Assembly: GCA_963775125.1 (NCBI GenBank)
Contig: CAVZHQ010000001.1
Coordinates: 248,001-312,000 of the forward strand
Length of the DNA: 64,000 nt
From: JAHECQ01 sp963775125
GTDB taxonomy: Bacteria; Actinomycetota; Acidimicrobiia; Acidimicrobiales; SZUA-35
Reading direction: 5' to 3'
Part shown: positions 50,204 through 58,105 of the stretch, piece after piece
Numbering within the stretch: position 1 is the first letter of the stretch
Layout: each line of letters starts with the position of its first letter
The notes under the pieces: generated by a model
What the model was told of the DNA's origin: nothing
Seen by the model: the letters and a program-made list of their open reading frames with translations, nothing else
The model's database searches: none
Made by a program: the position numbers and the translations under genes

Positions 50204-51148
50204 GTGCATCTGAACGAATTCGCCGAGGGCCTCGCCCCGCTCGAGATGAACCAGACCGAGGAGTTCGGCAGCCTCTGCCAGAGCGCAGCCGACCTGGGTA
50301 TCAGCCACGCGCCATCGATCGCCTACGCCTCCCGCAACCTGGTGCTCCGGCACCTGCGATTCCATTTCCTGCAATGGGGGATCGAGTCGAGCCAGCCGGT
50401 TCTGTTCCTGCACGGCAGCAACCAATCAGCCCATTCGTGGGATCTGGTGAGCCTGCACCTGGCCGACCGCTTTCGCATCTACGCGCTCGACCAGCGCGGC
50501 CATGGCGACAGCGAATGGTGTCGGGACAGCGATTACTCGTCGGCCGCCATGGGCCTCGACGCCGCGGCGTTCATCGACGCGTTGGGGTTGGATCACCTGA
50601 TCGTCGTCGGCCACTCGATGGGCGGGCAGAACGCCATGCGGTTGGCATTGTCGCACCCCGAGCGGGTGACCAAGCTGGTGTTGGTCGACATCGGTCCCGA
50701 GGTCTCGGCGCTGGGGGCGAAGACGATTCGCCGGTTCGTCACCGAGACGCGCGAGTTCGACGACATCGACCACTTCGTGGCCCGGGTCCAGGAGTACGAC
50801 CCGTACCGCACTCGGGAACACATCGAACGGACCGTCAAGTACAACCTCGTGCGCCGGGCCGACGGAAAGTTCATCTCGAAGCACGACCACGGGCCGCGCC
50901 TCGCCGCCACTGGCGAACACCGCGAACGAGGCGATCGGTTCACCCTCGACGATGTCCGGAACCTGCCGATGCCGATGCTCCTCATCCGGGGCGCCGATTC
51001 CAACATCCTCGAAGCCGATGCGGCCCAGCGGTTCGTCGATGCGGTGCCGAACGGGCGCCTGATCACGGTGCCCAAGGCGGGCCACAACGTCCAGAGCCAG
51101 AACACCCCCGCCTTCCTCGACGCGCTGGTTCCATTCCTGACCAGCTGA
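50204..51148 (+). CDS. Alpha/beta-fold hydrolase
   Basis: 314 residues. Oxyanion LFLHGSNQSAHSWD, nucleophile elbow VVGHSMGGQNAMRLAL, acid in IRGADSNILE and base in KAGHNVQSQ, so the triad is complete. A ~70-residue N-terminal extension precedes the fold. Esterase, haloalkane dehalogenase-like or C-C hydrolase activity all remain possible; the active-site neighbourhood is epoxide/ester-hydrolase-like. It starts 12 bp after the TPP-enzyme stop, in the same operon. Confidence 0.82.
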   Translation: MHLNEFAEGLAPLEMNQTEEFGSLCQSAADLGISHAPSIAYASRNLVLRHLRFHFLQWGIESSQPVLFLHGSNQSAHSWDLVSLHLADRFRIYALDQRGHGDSEWCRDSDYSSAAMGLDAAAFIDALGLDHLIVVGHSMGGQNAMRLALSHPERVTKLVLVDIGPEVSALGAKTIRRFVTETREFDDIDHFVARVQEYDPYRTREHIERTVKYNLVRRADGKFISKHDHGPRLAATGEHRERGDRFTLDDVRNLPMPMLLIRGADSNILEADAAQRFVDAVPNGRLITVPKAGHNVQSQNTPAFLDALVPFLTS

Positions 51149-51158
51149 CGGTTCGGAG

Positions 51159-51164
51159 TAGCTT
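51159..51164 (+). promoter_or_regulatory. -10 hexamer TAGCTT, leaderless promoter
   Basis: Six nt (CGGGCG) before ATG 51171. Confidence 0.55.
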
Positions 51165-51170
51165 CGGGCG

Positions 51171-52340
51171 ATGCGCATCCTCGTCATCGGCGGCACCGGT
51201 CCGACCGGTCCCTACATCGTCAACGGGCTCGTCGATCGTGGCCATCAGGTCACGATCTTCCACACGGGTCGTCACGAGGTGGACTCGCTGCCACCCGAGT
51301 CCATCGTCCCCCACATCCATGGCGACCCGTTCGATCTCGATTCGACTTCGGCCTGTCTCGACGGTCAGACCTTCGATGTCGTGTTCGCGATGTACGGCCG
51401 GCTCCGGATGCTGGTCGACTACCTCGTCGGCAAGACGCCGCGCCTGTTCTCCATCGGTGGAGTGCCCGTCTATCCCGGTTTCGTCAACGACGTCGATCGA
51501 TTTCCGACGGGCATGAAGCTTCCCTCGGCCGAGGGCGACGCCTATCCGCCGCTGGCGCAACCTTCAGGATTGGCCGATCCCTCACTGCGGGCCGACCATC
51601 GCTCGGACAAGGTCCGCAAGATCATCGAGAGCGAAGGCCGGGTCTTCGATCTTCACCCGCAGGCCACCCACTTCCGTTACCCGTACATCTACGGTGCGCA
51701 CCAGGTCGTGCCCAAGGAATGGCCGATCGTCAAGCGGGCCCTCGACGGACGAACGTCGCTGATCCTCGCCGATGGCGGACGAACGGTCGAGTCGGCGGCG
51801 TACGTGGAGAACGTCGCTCACGCGGTGTTGCTGGCGGTCGATCACATCGATCAGTCGGCCGGGCAGGTCTACAACGTCGCCGACGATGAGCTGTACTCGA
51901 GACTGCAGGTGGTCGACGTCGTCGAGGAGGAACTGGGCCACCGGTTCGAACGCATCAACCTGCCCTACGAAGTCGCCGCGCCGGCGTACCCCACGATCCA
52001 CCATCACTCGAGCCAGCATCGGATCATCGACACCACCCGCATCAGGACCGAACTGGGCTACCGCGACATCGTCCCTCCCTTGGAAGCCCTTCGGAGGACG
52101 ATCCGCTGGCAGGTGGCCAACCTGCCTGCCGATCACGAGCGGGTGGACCAGGTGCTGCAGGACCCGTTCGACTACGCGGCCGAAGATCGGCTGGCCGACC
52201 TGTATCGCCGCTTCATCGCCGACTGCAGCGCGGTCGCCTTCGACGTGCACCCGGGGTACAGCTCGGGTTACTACGGACCCGAGGAGAACCCGGGCGGCAA
52301 GCGTCCCGGCATGCGGGCTCCTACTCGCTCAACCCCATGA
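51171..52340 (+). CDS. NAD-dependent epimerase/dehydratase family protein
   Basis: 389 residues. N-terminal MRILVIGGTGPTGPYIVNGLVDRGHQV (GxxGxxG), then SIGGVPVYPG and RYPYIYGAHQVVPKEW where an extended SDR would have its YxxxK. The Tyr/Lys pair is not obvious. PTIHHHSSQHRIIDTTRIRTELGYRDIVPP is typical of the C-terminal substrate domain. Probably acts on a nucleotide sugar or similar. Convergent overlap of 20 bp with the amidohydrolase. Confidence 0.75.
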   Translation: MRILVIGGTGPTGPYIVNGLVDRGHQVTIFHTGRHEVDSLPPESIVPHIHGDPFDLDSTSACLDGQTFDVVFAMYGRLRMLVDYLVGKTPRLFSIGGVPVYPGFVNDVDRFPTGMKLPSAEGDAYPPLAQPSGLADPSLRADHRSDKVRKIIESEGRVFDLHPQATHFRYPYIYGAHQVVPKEWPIVKRALDGRTSLILADGGRTVESAAYVENVAHAVLLAVDHIDQSAGQVYNVADDELYSRLQVVDVVEEELGHRFERINLPYEVAAPAYPTIHHHSSQHRIIDTTRIRTELGYRDIVPPLEALRRTIRWQVANLPADHERVDQVLQDPFDYAAEDRLADLYRRFIADCSAVAFDVHPGYSSGYYGPEENPGGKRPGMRAPTRSTP

Positions 52341-53433
52341 ACCTTCGGGCGTTGGTGTAGAGCACCTCGGGCCGTAGTTCGGTGAGCCCGATTCGCTCGA
52401 ACGTCTCGTCGAGTTCGGCCAGAGCGCCGGGGTAGGTGCAGTCGTAGTGGGGGTAGTCCGAACCCCAGACGACCGTGTGTGCCAGTCCGAGATCGGCGAC
52501 CTGAGCGAACGCTTCGCCCTCACCGGCCTCCATGGTGATGAAGCACTGCTCGGAGAAGATCTCGGTGGGCTCCCGCTTGAGTCGGGGCACGAGGTGACCC
52601 ATGGTGACCTTGTGCTCGTCGAGACGTTCGAGCCAATACGGGAGCCAGCCGAGGCCGCTCTCGAAGAAGCCGACCCGGAGCCGGGGATGGTCGTCGAGGA
52701 TGCCCGAGGCGACGACCTCCATCACCGAGGCCATCTGTTCGAAGGGATGGCAGACCATGTGGACGAAGAACGGGTTGTCGTACCGGGTGCGGGCGAAGCT
52801 CTGCATCTTGGAGCCGAAGCTGCCGTGGATGGCGACGGTGAGGTCGTGGTCTTCGGCCGCCGACCAGACTCGGTCCATCTCGGGGGAGTAGAGGGTCAGG
52901 CCGTTGTAGCGCTCGGGCCGGAACGTCAACCCAGTGAGCCCGTGCTCGGCCATGAACGCGATCTCGGCTACTGCGGCGTCGACCGATTGCAGCGGGCACA
53001 CTCCCATCCCGTAGAGACGGTCGGGGTTCTCGGTGACGAAGTCGGCCATCCAGCGGTTGTAGGCCCGAGCGTTCGCTGCGGCGACGTCCCCTTCCCGGAT
53101 GTCGCCGGCCAGGAGGTCGAGCGAAGGGAACATCAGCGCAGCGTCGAGGCCTTCGGCGTCCATCACCTTCACTCGTTCGGCAGGGTCCCAGCTGCCAGGA
53201 GTGATGTCGTCCCAAGTGACCTCGTCGTTGCCGTAGGCCCCCGGGATGCATGCCTTGGCCGCTCCGCCCAGCATGTCGACCCCGTTGACGTACATGGTGT
53301 CACGACCTTCGGCAGTGACGTCGGCCCGCACAATGAGGTCTCGGTAGGCAGGATCGCAGTACTCCTGCCACACACTGGCGGGCTCGCAGATGTGGGCGTC
53401 GGCGTCATAGACGAGAGTGCGTTCGTCGGTCAT
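52321..53433 (-). CDS. Amidohydrolase family (amidohydrolase_2) protein
   Basis: 370 residues. YDADAHICEP near the N-terminus (DxH metal motif), AIHGSFG and VCHPFEQMASVMEVV in the barrel, GFFESGLGWLPYWLERLDEH, and WGSDYPHYDCTYPG with the final metal-type Asp. This is the arrangement of ACMSD/gamma-resorcylate decarboxylase-like members. It probably decarboxylates or hydrolyses an aromatic or small acid. ATG 53433 is 6 nt after a CAGACT hexamer. Confidence 0.85.
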   Translation of the reverse strand: MTDERTLVYDADAHICEPASVWQEYCDPAYRDLIVRADVTAEGRDTMYVNGVDMLGGAAKACIPGAYGNDEVTWDDITPGSWDPAERVKVMDAEGLDAALMFPSLDLLAGDIREGDVAAANARAYNRWMADFVTENPDRLYGMGVCPLQSVDAAVAEIAFMAEHGLTGLTFRPERYNGLTLYSPEMDRVWSAAEDHDLTVAIHGSFGSKMQSFARTRYDNPFFVHMVCHPFEQMASVMEVVASGILDDHPRLRVGFFESGLGWLPYWLERLDEHKVTMGHLVPRLKREPTEIFSEQCFITMEAGEGEAFAQVADLGLAHTVVWGSDYPHYDCTYPGALAELDETFERIGLTELRPEVLYTNARRFMGLSE

Positions 53434-53497
53434 GGCCCGAGTCTGATCTCCCTCTGCCGAGGATGACAACTTCGAGCGAGCGCTGCTCACCCGCCCG

Positions 53498-54754
53498 TCA
53501 TTCGGGTTCGTGGTCTGCTTTCAAGTGGTTTTCGGGTGCGCAGAGGGTTTGGCCGTTGTTGAGGGTGGTTGGTCCGCCGCGGCTTGCGGGTTTGATGTGG
53601 TCGGCTTGGAGCCAGGGGAAGGGTGCGTCGCAGCCGTTGGTGGTGCATCGTCCTTTGGATTCGAGGAGGAGGATGTGTCGCATCCATGGGGGGAATCTTC
53701 TCGATTTGCTTTGGATGCTGCGGACGTTGCGTTGCCGGTCCCAGACCGAGGTTTGGATGCGGCCGATGGCGAGCAGGACGGCGGCGTGAACGGGGTGGAC
53801 GGGGGTGCCGTCGAGGAAGTGGCACCAGCGGTCGGGGTCGGTGGTGGAGGGTTCGACGGGTTCGACGTTCGGGTCTTGGAGGCGTTCGAGCACGTTTTGG
53901 GCGAGTTGGTAGCCGATGACCAGGTCGATGAGGGGGACGAGGGGTGAGCCGTCGGGGTGTTGGTGGCCTCGGCGGATGAGGTTGAGGAGGGCTTGTCCGG
54001 CGAGTTGGTAGGCGGTCCGCCGTGTCGGCGGGTTCCCGTCGTTCGGGTCTGCTCGGCGGGTTGTTTGAACAGTTTCTCGGTTTCGGTGCCGATGGCGGTG
54101 GTGAAGAGTTGGGCGGCGAGGGGGTCGAGGTGGAAGCGGCCGTCGACGGTGCCGTCGCGGTTGGTTTTGTGGCTCAAGCCGGTGGGTTTGTTCCGGAGGT
54201 CTTCTCGGGGTTGCAGGCCGTCGGGGTCGGCGGCGTTGACCCAGTGGGCGAGGGCCCGTCCGAAGTCGATCCAGTCGAGCGTGTCGGCGATGTCGACCAA
54301 CAGTTGTTGGGATTCGGTGAGTTGTTGGTGGATGGGCGTCGCGGTCGACTTGTCGGAGTTCGTGGAGATGTTCGGTCGACAGGACACCGGCGCGGTGGGC
54401 GTCGGCGAAGGTAGGGAAGCCTTCGAGCCACCGGTTCAGGATGACGGCGTCGCGGAGGGGTCGGGGGTTGGTGTGGGATCCGGCGGCGATGTCGGTGGCG
54501 GGGATCCCGACGTAGCAGGGGGTCAACGCGGCGGTGTTGGTCGCGGCGAGCAGGTGCCGGCCGAGGACGGCGTCGAGTCGGCTGCGGAGTCGTTGGACTT
54601 CGGCGGTCCGGTCGATCAGTTCGGCCACGTCGAACCCGGAGAGTGGGGTGTCGAACACGCCGCTGATGGCCTTGTCCAGATCGATGAGATCGGGATGGAT
54701 CCCCGATTCGGGTGAGGAGTCGGGTGTTGAAGGTTCTGAGATCCCGCCGGACAT
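53498..54754 (-). CDS. DUF222/HNH endonuclease-domain protein (REP13E12-like); two frame changes as read
   Basis: N-terminal part from ATG 54754 (ISGVFDTPLSGFDVAELIDRTAEVQRLRSRLDAVLG...GVLSTEHLHELRQVDRD) is in one frame. The middle (LTESQQLLVDIADTLDWIDFGRALAHWVNAADPDG...DGTVDGRFHLDPLAAQLFTTAIG) lies in a second frame, from about 54340 to 54035. The C-terminus (AYQLAGQALLNLIRRG; CTTNGCDAPFPWLQADHIKPASRGGPTTLNNGQTLCAPENHLKADHE, an HNH zinc-finger-type nuclease) returns to the first. Combined length is ~418 residues, right for DUF222-HNH proteins. These are multi-copy in mycobacteria, where several are LexA-regulated (known). An SOS box here fits that. Confidence 0.75.
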   Translation of the reverse strand: MSGGISEPSTPDSSPESGIHPDLIDLDKAISGVFDTPLSGFDVAELIDRTAEVQRLRSRLDAVLGRHLLAATNTAALTPCYVGIPATDIAAGSHTNPRPLRDAVILNRWLEGFPTFADAHRAGVLSTEHLHELRQVDRDAHPPTTHRIPTTVGRHRRHARLDRLRTGPRPLGQRRRPRRPATPRRPPEQTHRLEPQNQPRRHRRRPLPPRPPRRPTLHHRHRHRNRETVQTTRRADPNDGNPPTRRTAYQLAGQALLNLIRRGHQHPDGSPLVPLIDLVIGYQLAQNVLERLQDPNVEPVEPSTTDPDRWCHFLDGTPVHPVHAAVLLAIGRIQTSVWDRQRNVRSIQSKSRRFPPWMRHILLLESKGRCTTNGCDAPFPWLQADHIKPASRGGPTTLNNGQTLCAPENHLKADHEPE

Positions 54755-54760
54755 GGATCG

Positions 54761-54766
54761 AGTATA
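54761..54766 (-). promoter_or_regulatory. -10 hexamer TATACT, leaderless promoter of the DUF222/HNH gene
   Basis: Six nt (CGATCC) before ATG 54754; immediately followed upstream by the SOS box. Confidence 0.6.
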
Positions 54767-54767
54767 A

Positions 54768-54781
54768 CGAACGCATGTTCG
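54768..54781. promoter_or_regulatory. LexA/SOS box CGAAC-GCAT-GTTCG
   Basis: A perfect palindromic match to the Gram-positive/actinobacterial SOS consensus CGAAC-N4-GTTCG, 1 nt upstream of the TATACT -10 element, so bound LexA would block RNA polymerase. Confidence 0.75.
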
Positions 54782-54782
54782 G

Positions 54783-54795
54783 CAACATACGTTCC
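54783..54795. promoter_or_regulatory. Second, imperfect SOS-like half-site pair
   Basis: GGAAC-GTAT-GTTG on the minus strand, adjacent to the perfect box; one arm is one base off. Tandem LexA sites occur at some damage-inducible genes. Confidence 0.4.
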
Positions 54796-55003
54796 GAAGA
54801 TATGACATGAAAACGTAATACGAATCTGTTTAGGCAGATGGACCACCGACAAGTGAATCATCGAGGCGGCGTCGATGGCCGTGACGTTGGCGTCGTTCGC
54901 GCCCGATAGGCCGTGGCGTGAGCGGGCCTCGGTCGGGCTGGGCGACCACTCACGCTTGACCCAGTAGACGAGCGACGCAGCCTCGCGGCGCTCGCCACTG
55001 AAG
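54796..55003. other. 208-bp intergenic region, no gene seen
   Basis: The first ~45 bp are AT-richer than the surroundings (AAAACGTAATACGAATCTG). The remainder is GC-rich without a supported gene, and it ends in the promoter box for 55017. Confidence 0.5.
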
Positions 55004-55009
55004 TAGGGT
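55004..55009 (+). promoter_or_regulatory. -10 hexamer TAGGGT, leaderless promoter of the LLM operon
   Basis: Seven nt before GTG 55017. Confidence 0.45.
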
Positions 55010-55016
55010 CGGCGTC

Positions 55017-56174
55017 GTGCTGCAACGCTTCGGGACGCTCTACGCCGGCCAGGTCCATCTTCCCGATCTGGGGTTCGACGCCACGCCGGTGAACGAGCGC
55101 TGGTTCGACGACGCCACGCTGGCCACCCCTCTGGGCATCGCCGAGGAGCTGGCCATGGTCATGGACGACGCCGGCTACGACACGCTCTGGATGGCCGAAC
55201 ATCACTTCCAACGCGAGGGATACGAGTGCATCCCCAACCTGATGCTGTTGGCCACGCACCTTGCCGGTCGGACCCGACGCCTGCGCTTCGGTTCGGGCTT
55301 CAACGTCCTCCCCACCTGGCATCCGCTCCGCCTGGCCGAGGACTACGCCATGGCCGACATCCTCACCAAAGGCAGGGTGCGTCTGGGCGTCGGTCGTGGC
55401 TATCACGCCCGCGAGGTCAACGTCTTCGCCGACCTGGAACCTGACGATGCCCGAGACCTCTTCGAGGAACAGGTCGTCGTGCTCATGAAGGCGTTGCATG
55501 AACGGTCCTTCAGTCACAAGGGACGCTTCTACCAGATCCCGCCCGATGACCTTGACTACCGCGGCTACCAGGTCACCGACCTCACACTCGTGCCCAAGCC
55601 GCAGTACCAGACCGAGTGTTGGCAGCCCATCGTCAGCGCAACCGATCGTGGCATCGACTTCATGCTCGACCATCGGATCAACGGCTTCGTCGGCGGGGGC
55701 GCCGCGTCGGGTGGAGCCTCCCGGGCGTTGGCCGATCGGTGGCAGGCCAAGAAGGCCGAACGTGGCAACGACACCGAGTTGGGCGCTGACCTGATCTTCG
55801 GGTTCTCGTTCTACTTGGCCGACACGGTCGAGGAGGCCAAGGTCGCCGGGCGAACCATTCTCGAGGAGTACCAGAAGATGTTCGCTCCGCTCGGGTTCGC
55901 CGGACCGGTGACCAAAGATCAGCTCGATCGGCTGGCCGATCCTGTTCGTGCATCGACCGCCGGCATGGCCACCATCGACGAGGCGGTAGCGGCGGGGTCG
56001 TGGTTGGTGGGTCCGGCTGAGTACCTCATCGATGCGTTCGGCCAACTGCAGGAGACCTATCCCGGACTCCAGGAGGTCATGGTGGCCCAACCCGTCGGTG
56101 CTCCGCCGACGATCGTGATCGAGCAACTCCAGCGCTTCGCCGAGGAAGTCATGCCGTCGTTCACGACACGATGA
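55017..56174 (+). CDS. LLM-class luciferase-like flavin/F420 oxidoreductase
   Basis: 385 residues. Barrel marks: AEELAMVMDDAGYDTLWMAEHHFQREGYECIPNLMLLATHLAGRTRRLRFGSGFNVLPTWHPLRLAEDYAMADILTKGRVRLGVGRGYH, the AEHHF block being typical of bacterial-luciferase/alkanal monooxygenase relatives. A C-terminal extension (~300-385) is rich in short helices. Its stop overlaps the start of a second LLM gene, so the pair and the third short gene are one operon. Substrate unknown. Confidence 0.87.
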   Translation: MLQRFGTLYAGQVHLPDLGFDATPVNERWFDDATLATPLGIAEELAMVMDDAGYDTLWMAEHHFQREGYECIPNLMLLATHLAGRTRRLRFGSGFNVLPTWHPLRLAEDYAMADILTKGRVRLGVGRGYHAREVNVFADLEPDDARDLFEEQVVVLMKALHERSFSHKGRFYQIPPDDLDYRGYQVTDLTLVPKPQYQTECWQPIVSATDRGIDFMLDHRINGFVGGGAASGGASRALADRWQAKKAERGNDTELGADLIFGFSFYLADTVEEAKVAGRTILEEYQKMFAPLGFAGPVTKDQLDRLADPVRASTAGMATIDEAVAAGSWLVGPAEYLIDAFGQLQETYPGLQEVMVAQPVGAPPTIVIEQLQRFAEEVMPSFTTR

Positions 56175-57130
56175 TGCGCGTCGGCATCGGACTCTGGTGT
56201 TTGCAGTCCACCGCTACTGCACCGCGCTCGTTCACGGCTGCCTACCAGGACCTCGTCGCCGACGCCCGGTTGGCCGAGCGCGTTGGCATCGATTCGCTCT
56301 GGTTGTCCGAGCACCACGGCTACTACGACGGCTACTGTCCGGCGTTGCTCCCCGCAGCATCGGCCGCCCTTGCCGCCACCGAGCGTCTGCGAGTGGGGAC
56401 CGGTGTCCTGCTGCTTCCGCTGCAGGACCCACGACGTGTTGCGGGTGCCGTGCAGCAATTGCACGAGCGTTCGGGTGGCCGCTTCGAGCTGGGCGTTGGC
56501 ATGGGTTACCGGCCGAGCGAGTTCACTGCCAAGGGTCTCGACATGGCCGATCGGGTCAAGCGAATGAGCGCCGGCCTCGATGTCCTGGCCGAGCAAGTGC
56601 CCGCGGGGTCCGGGCCCACCACCTGGGTCGGCGTCGGCACCGAGGCGGCTGCCCGCCGAGCCGGTCGGCGGGGGCTGGGCTTGTACATCTCAGGTGCGTT
56701 CGCCAGAGACGTCGTCGACACACTCATCGCTGCCCACCGCAACGCATGGAACGACGCCGGCCGACCGGGGCGAGACACCCCGCCTCGCGTCGGGCTGCTG
56801 CGGAATCTGTGGCTTGCCGACACGCCGGCCGAACAACGCCGAGCGCTCGACTGGGTGCGATCGAGCTACATCGTCTACGCCGGATTGGGCTGGGGGGCCA
56901 ACGACACCGGGGTCGATTTCGTGGCCCAGTTCGAGGCGAGCATGGACGAGGTCGAGGCATCGGCGATCGTCGGGTCCGCAGACCAAGTGGCGGAGGAACT
57001 CTCGGCCTACGAGACCGGGTCGGGCGTCGACCTCGTCGTCTGCCGCATCGGATACGACCAGCCGCCACGCTCGGCGCTGGTCGAGGTCATCGAACGAATC
57101 GGCACCGACCTCGTGCCCCGACTCCGATGA
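56171..57130 (+). CDS. LLM-class luciferase-like oxidoreductase, second of the operon
   Basis: 319 residues. RLAERVGIDSLWLSEHHGYYDGYCPALLPAASAALAATERLRVGTGVLLLPLQDPRRVAGAVQQLHERSGGRFELGVGMGY matches the N-terminal half of the barrel. TTWVGVGTEAAARRAGRRGLGLYISGAFA is the phosphate/cofactor-binding region. ATG 56171 overlaps the upstream stop (ATGATG); the next ATG at 56174 is equally possible. It may form a heterodimer with the first gene product, as luciferase subunits do (inference). Confidence 0.85.
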   Translation: MMRVGIGLWCLQSTATAPRSFTAAYQDLVADARLAERVGIDSLWLSEHHGYYDGYCPALLPAASAALAATERLRVGTGVLLLPLQDPRRVAGAVQQLHERSGGRFELGVGMGYRPSEFTAKGLDMADRVKRMSAGLDVLAEQVPAGSGPTTWVGVGTEAAARRAGRRGLGLYISGAFARDVVDTLIAAHRNAWNDAGRPGRDTPPRVGLLRNLWLADTPAEQRRALDWVRSSYIVYAGLGWGANDTGVDFVAQFEASMDEVEASAIVGSADQVAEELSAYETGSGVDLVVCRIGYDQPPRSALVEVIERIGTDLVPRLR

Positions 57131-57699
57131 GATTGGGACTCGACCTCCGCTCTCTCGCGCCGTCCGAACGGGAGACGGTGGCTCGGCAGGCCGACGCGCT
57201 CGGATTCTGGGCGGTATTCGTCGACGGATCGGACGCTCTGGTCGAGGTGGCAGCGCTGGCCGTCGCCACCGAGCACGTGATCCTTGCGGTGGCGGTCGAC
57301 ACCGCGGCCGAGCATCCCTTCACCCTCGCCGAGGAGATTGCGGTGCTCGATCACCTCAGTCAGCGGCGAGCGCTCGTGCTGGCGGAGGGTCCCGAGGTGC
57401 CGCGCCTGCGGGCATGGCTGGCGGGCGAGATCATCGACGGCACTGCACTCACCCCGCCACCCGCCCAGACCGCAGTGACCGTCTGGGACGCCGGCACCGT
57501 ACCTGTCATCGAGCTCACCGGTGACGACGTGGCCGATCGGGCACTGATGGACCGACACCGGGACGCCGGAGTCACCCACGCGTTCGTCGGGGTCGGCGTC
57601 GCTGCGCTTCTACCGCTCGCCCGTCACCTGGCGACCCGAGCCTCGGTCACGACCTTCCCCCAGTTGGTCGCCGACCTGGCCGACCACCTGGGGGAGTGA
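57127..57699 (+). CDS. Short luciferase-barrel-like protein, third of the operon
   Basis: 190 residues. RLGLDLRSLAPSERETVARQADALGFWAVFVDGSDALVEVAALAVATEHVILAVAVDTAAEHPFTLAEEIAVLDHLSQRRALVLAEG keeps the order of the LLM barrel but only about half its length. It lacks the long insertion and the His/Glu of AEHH. It may be a subunit or a degenerate paralogue. The ATGA overlap with the previous gene suggests coupled, stoichiometric expression. Confidence 0.65.
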   Translation: MRLGLDLRSLAPSERETVARQADALGFWAVFVDGSDALVEVAALAVATEHVILAVAVDTAAEHPFTLAEEIAVLDHLSQRRALVLAEGPEVPRLRAWLAGEIIDGTALTPPPAQTAVTVWDAGTVPVIELTGDDVADRALMDRHRDAGVTHAFVGVGVAALLPLARHLATRASVTTFPQLVADLADHLGE

Positions 57700-58088
57700 G
57701 CGCTACTCGAAAGGGGCAGCTTGGTCTTGGCGTAGGTGAGCTTGTGGGTGAGCTTCCCGGCGTCGTTGAAGGTCATGGCGTCGAGACCCCGCCACGAGGT
57801 CGGCTCGCCCTTGACCTCGAGGGTGCAGCGCCACGATGCCATGACCTTGCCGGTCTCGGCATCGATCATGAGGTCTTCGTCCAGGAACTTCATCTCGCCG
57901 AAGGCTCCGGAGAACTGAGGAGCGAAGGCCGCGCGGACAGCGTCCAATCCCTGACTCAGCTTGCCGTTGAACTCTTCGTAAAGACCGTCTTCGGCGAAGT
58001 AGCTCATCATCCGATCGAGGTCGTTGGTGTTGAACGCATCCATGAACCCGGCGGTCAGGGTGGCGAGCTGGTCTCGGGTGTGGGCCAT
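57624..58088 (-). CDS. NTF2-like (SnoaL/ketosteroid-isomerase type) protein; 3' end frameshifted as read
   Basis: Residues 1-127 form an NTF2-like cone: FMDAFNTNDLDRMMSYFAEDGLYEEFNG, GLDAVRAAFAPQF and WRCTLEVKGEPTSWRGLDAMTFNDAGKL. As read, the frame continues with a nonsense Ser/Arg tail to 57624 and overlaps the convergent gene by 76 bp. One extra C in the run at 57713-57716 would end the protein as KLPPFE with stop at 57703-57705, giving 128 residues and no overlap. Start ATG 58088 has AGGAG 7 nt upstream. It follows the DUF4349 lipoprotein by 17 bp. Confidence 0.75.
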   Translation of the reverse strand: MAHTRDQLATLTAGFMDAFNTNDLDRMMSYFAEDGLYEEFNGKLSQGLDAVRAAFAPQFSGAFGEMKFLDEDLMIDAETGKVMASWRCTLEVKGEPTSWRGLDAMTFNDAGKLTHKLTYAKTKLPLSSSAHSPRWSARSATNWGKVVTEARVAR

Positions 58089-58105
58089 GGTGTACTCCTG
58101 GGTGA

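Noticed and set aside
48452..50425. 657-residue antisense open frame over the TPP-enzyme gene
   Set aside because: Low-complexity Asp/Gly/Arg-rich translation typical of the reverse frame of high-GC genes; the sense strand has clear TPP motifs. Similar long antisense frames over dxs, mmsA, moaA and others were dropped for the same reason.
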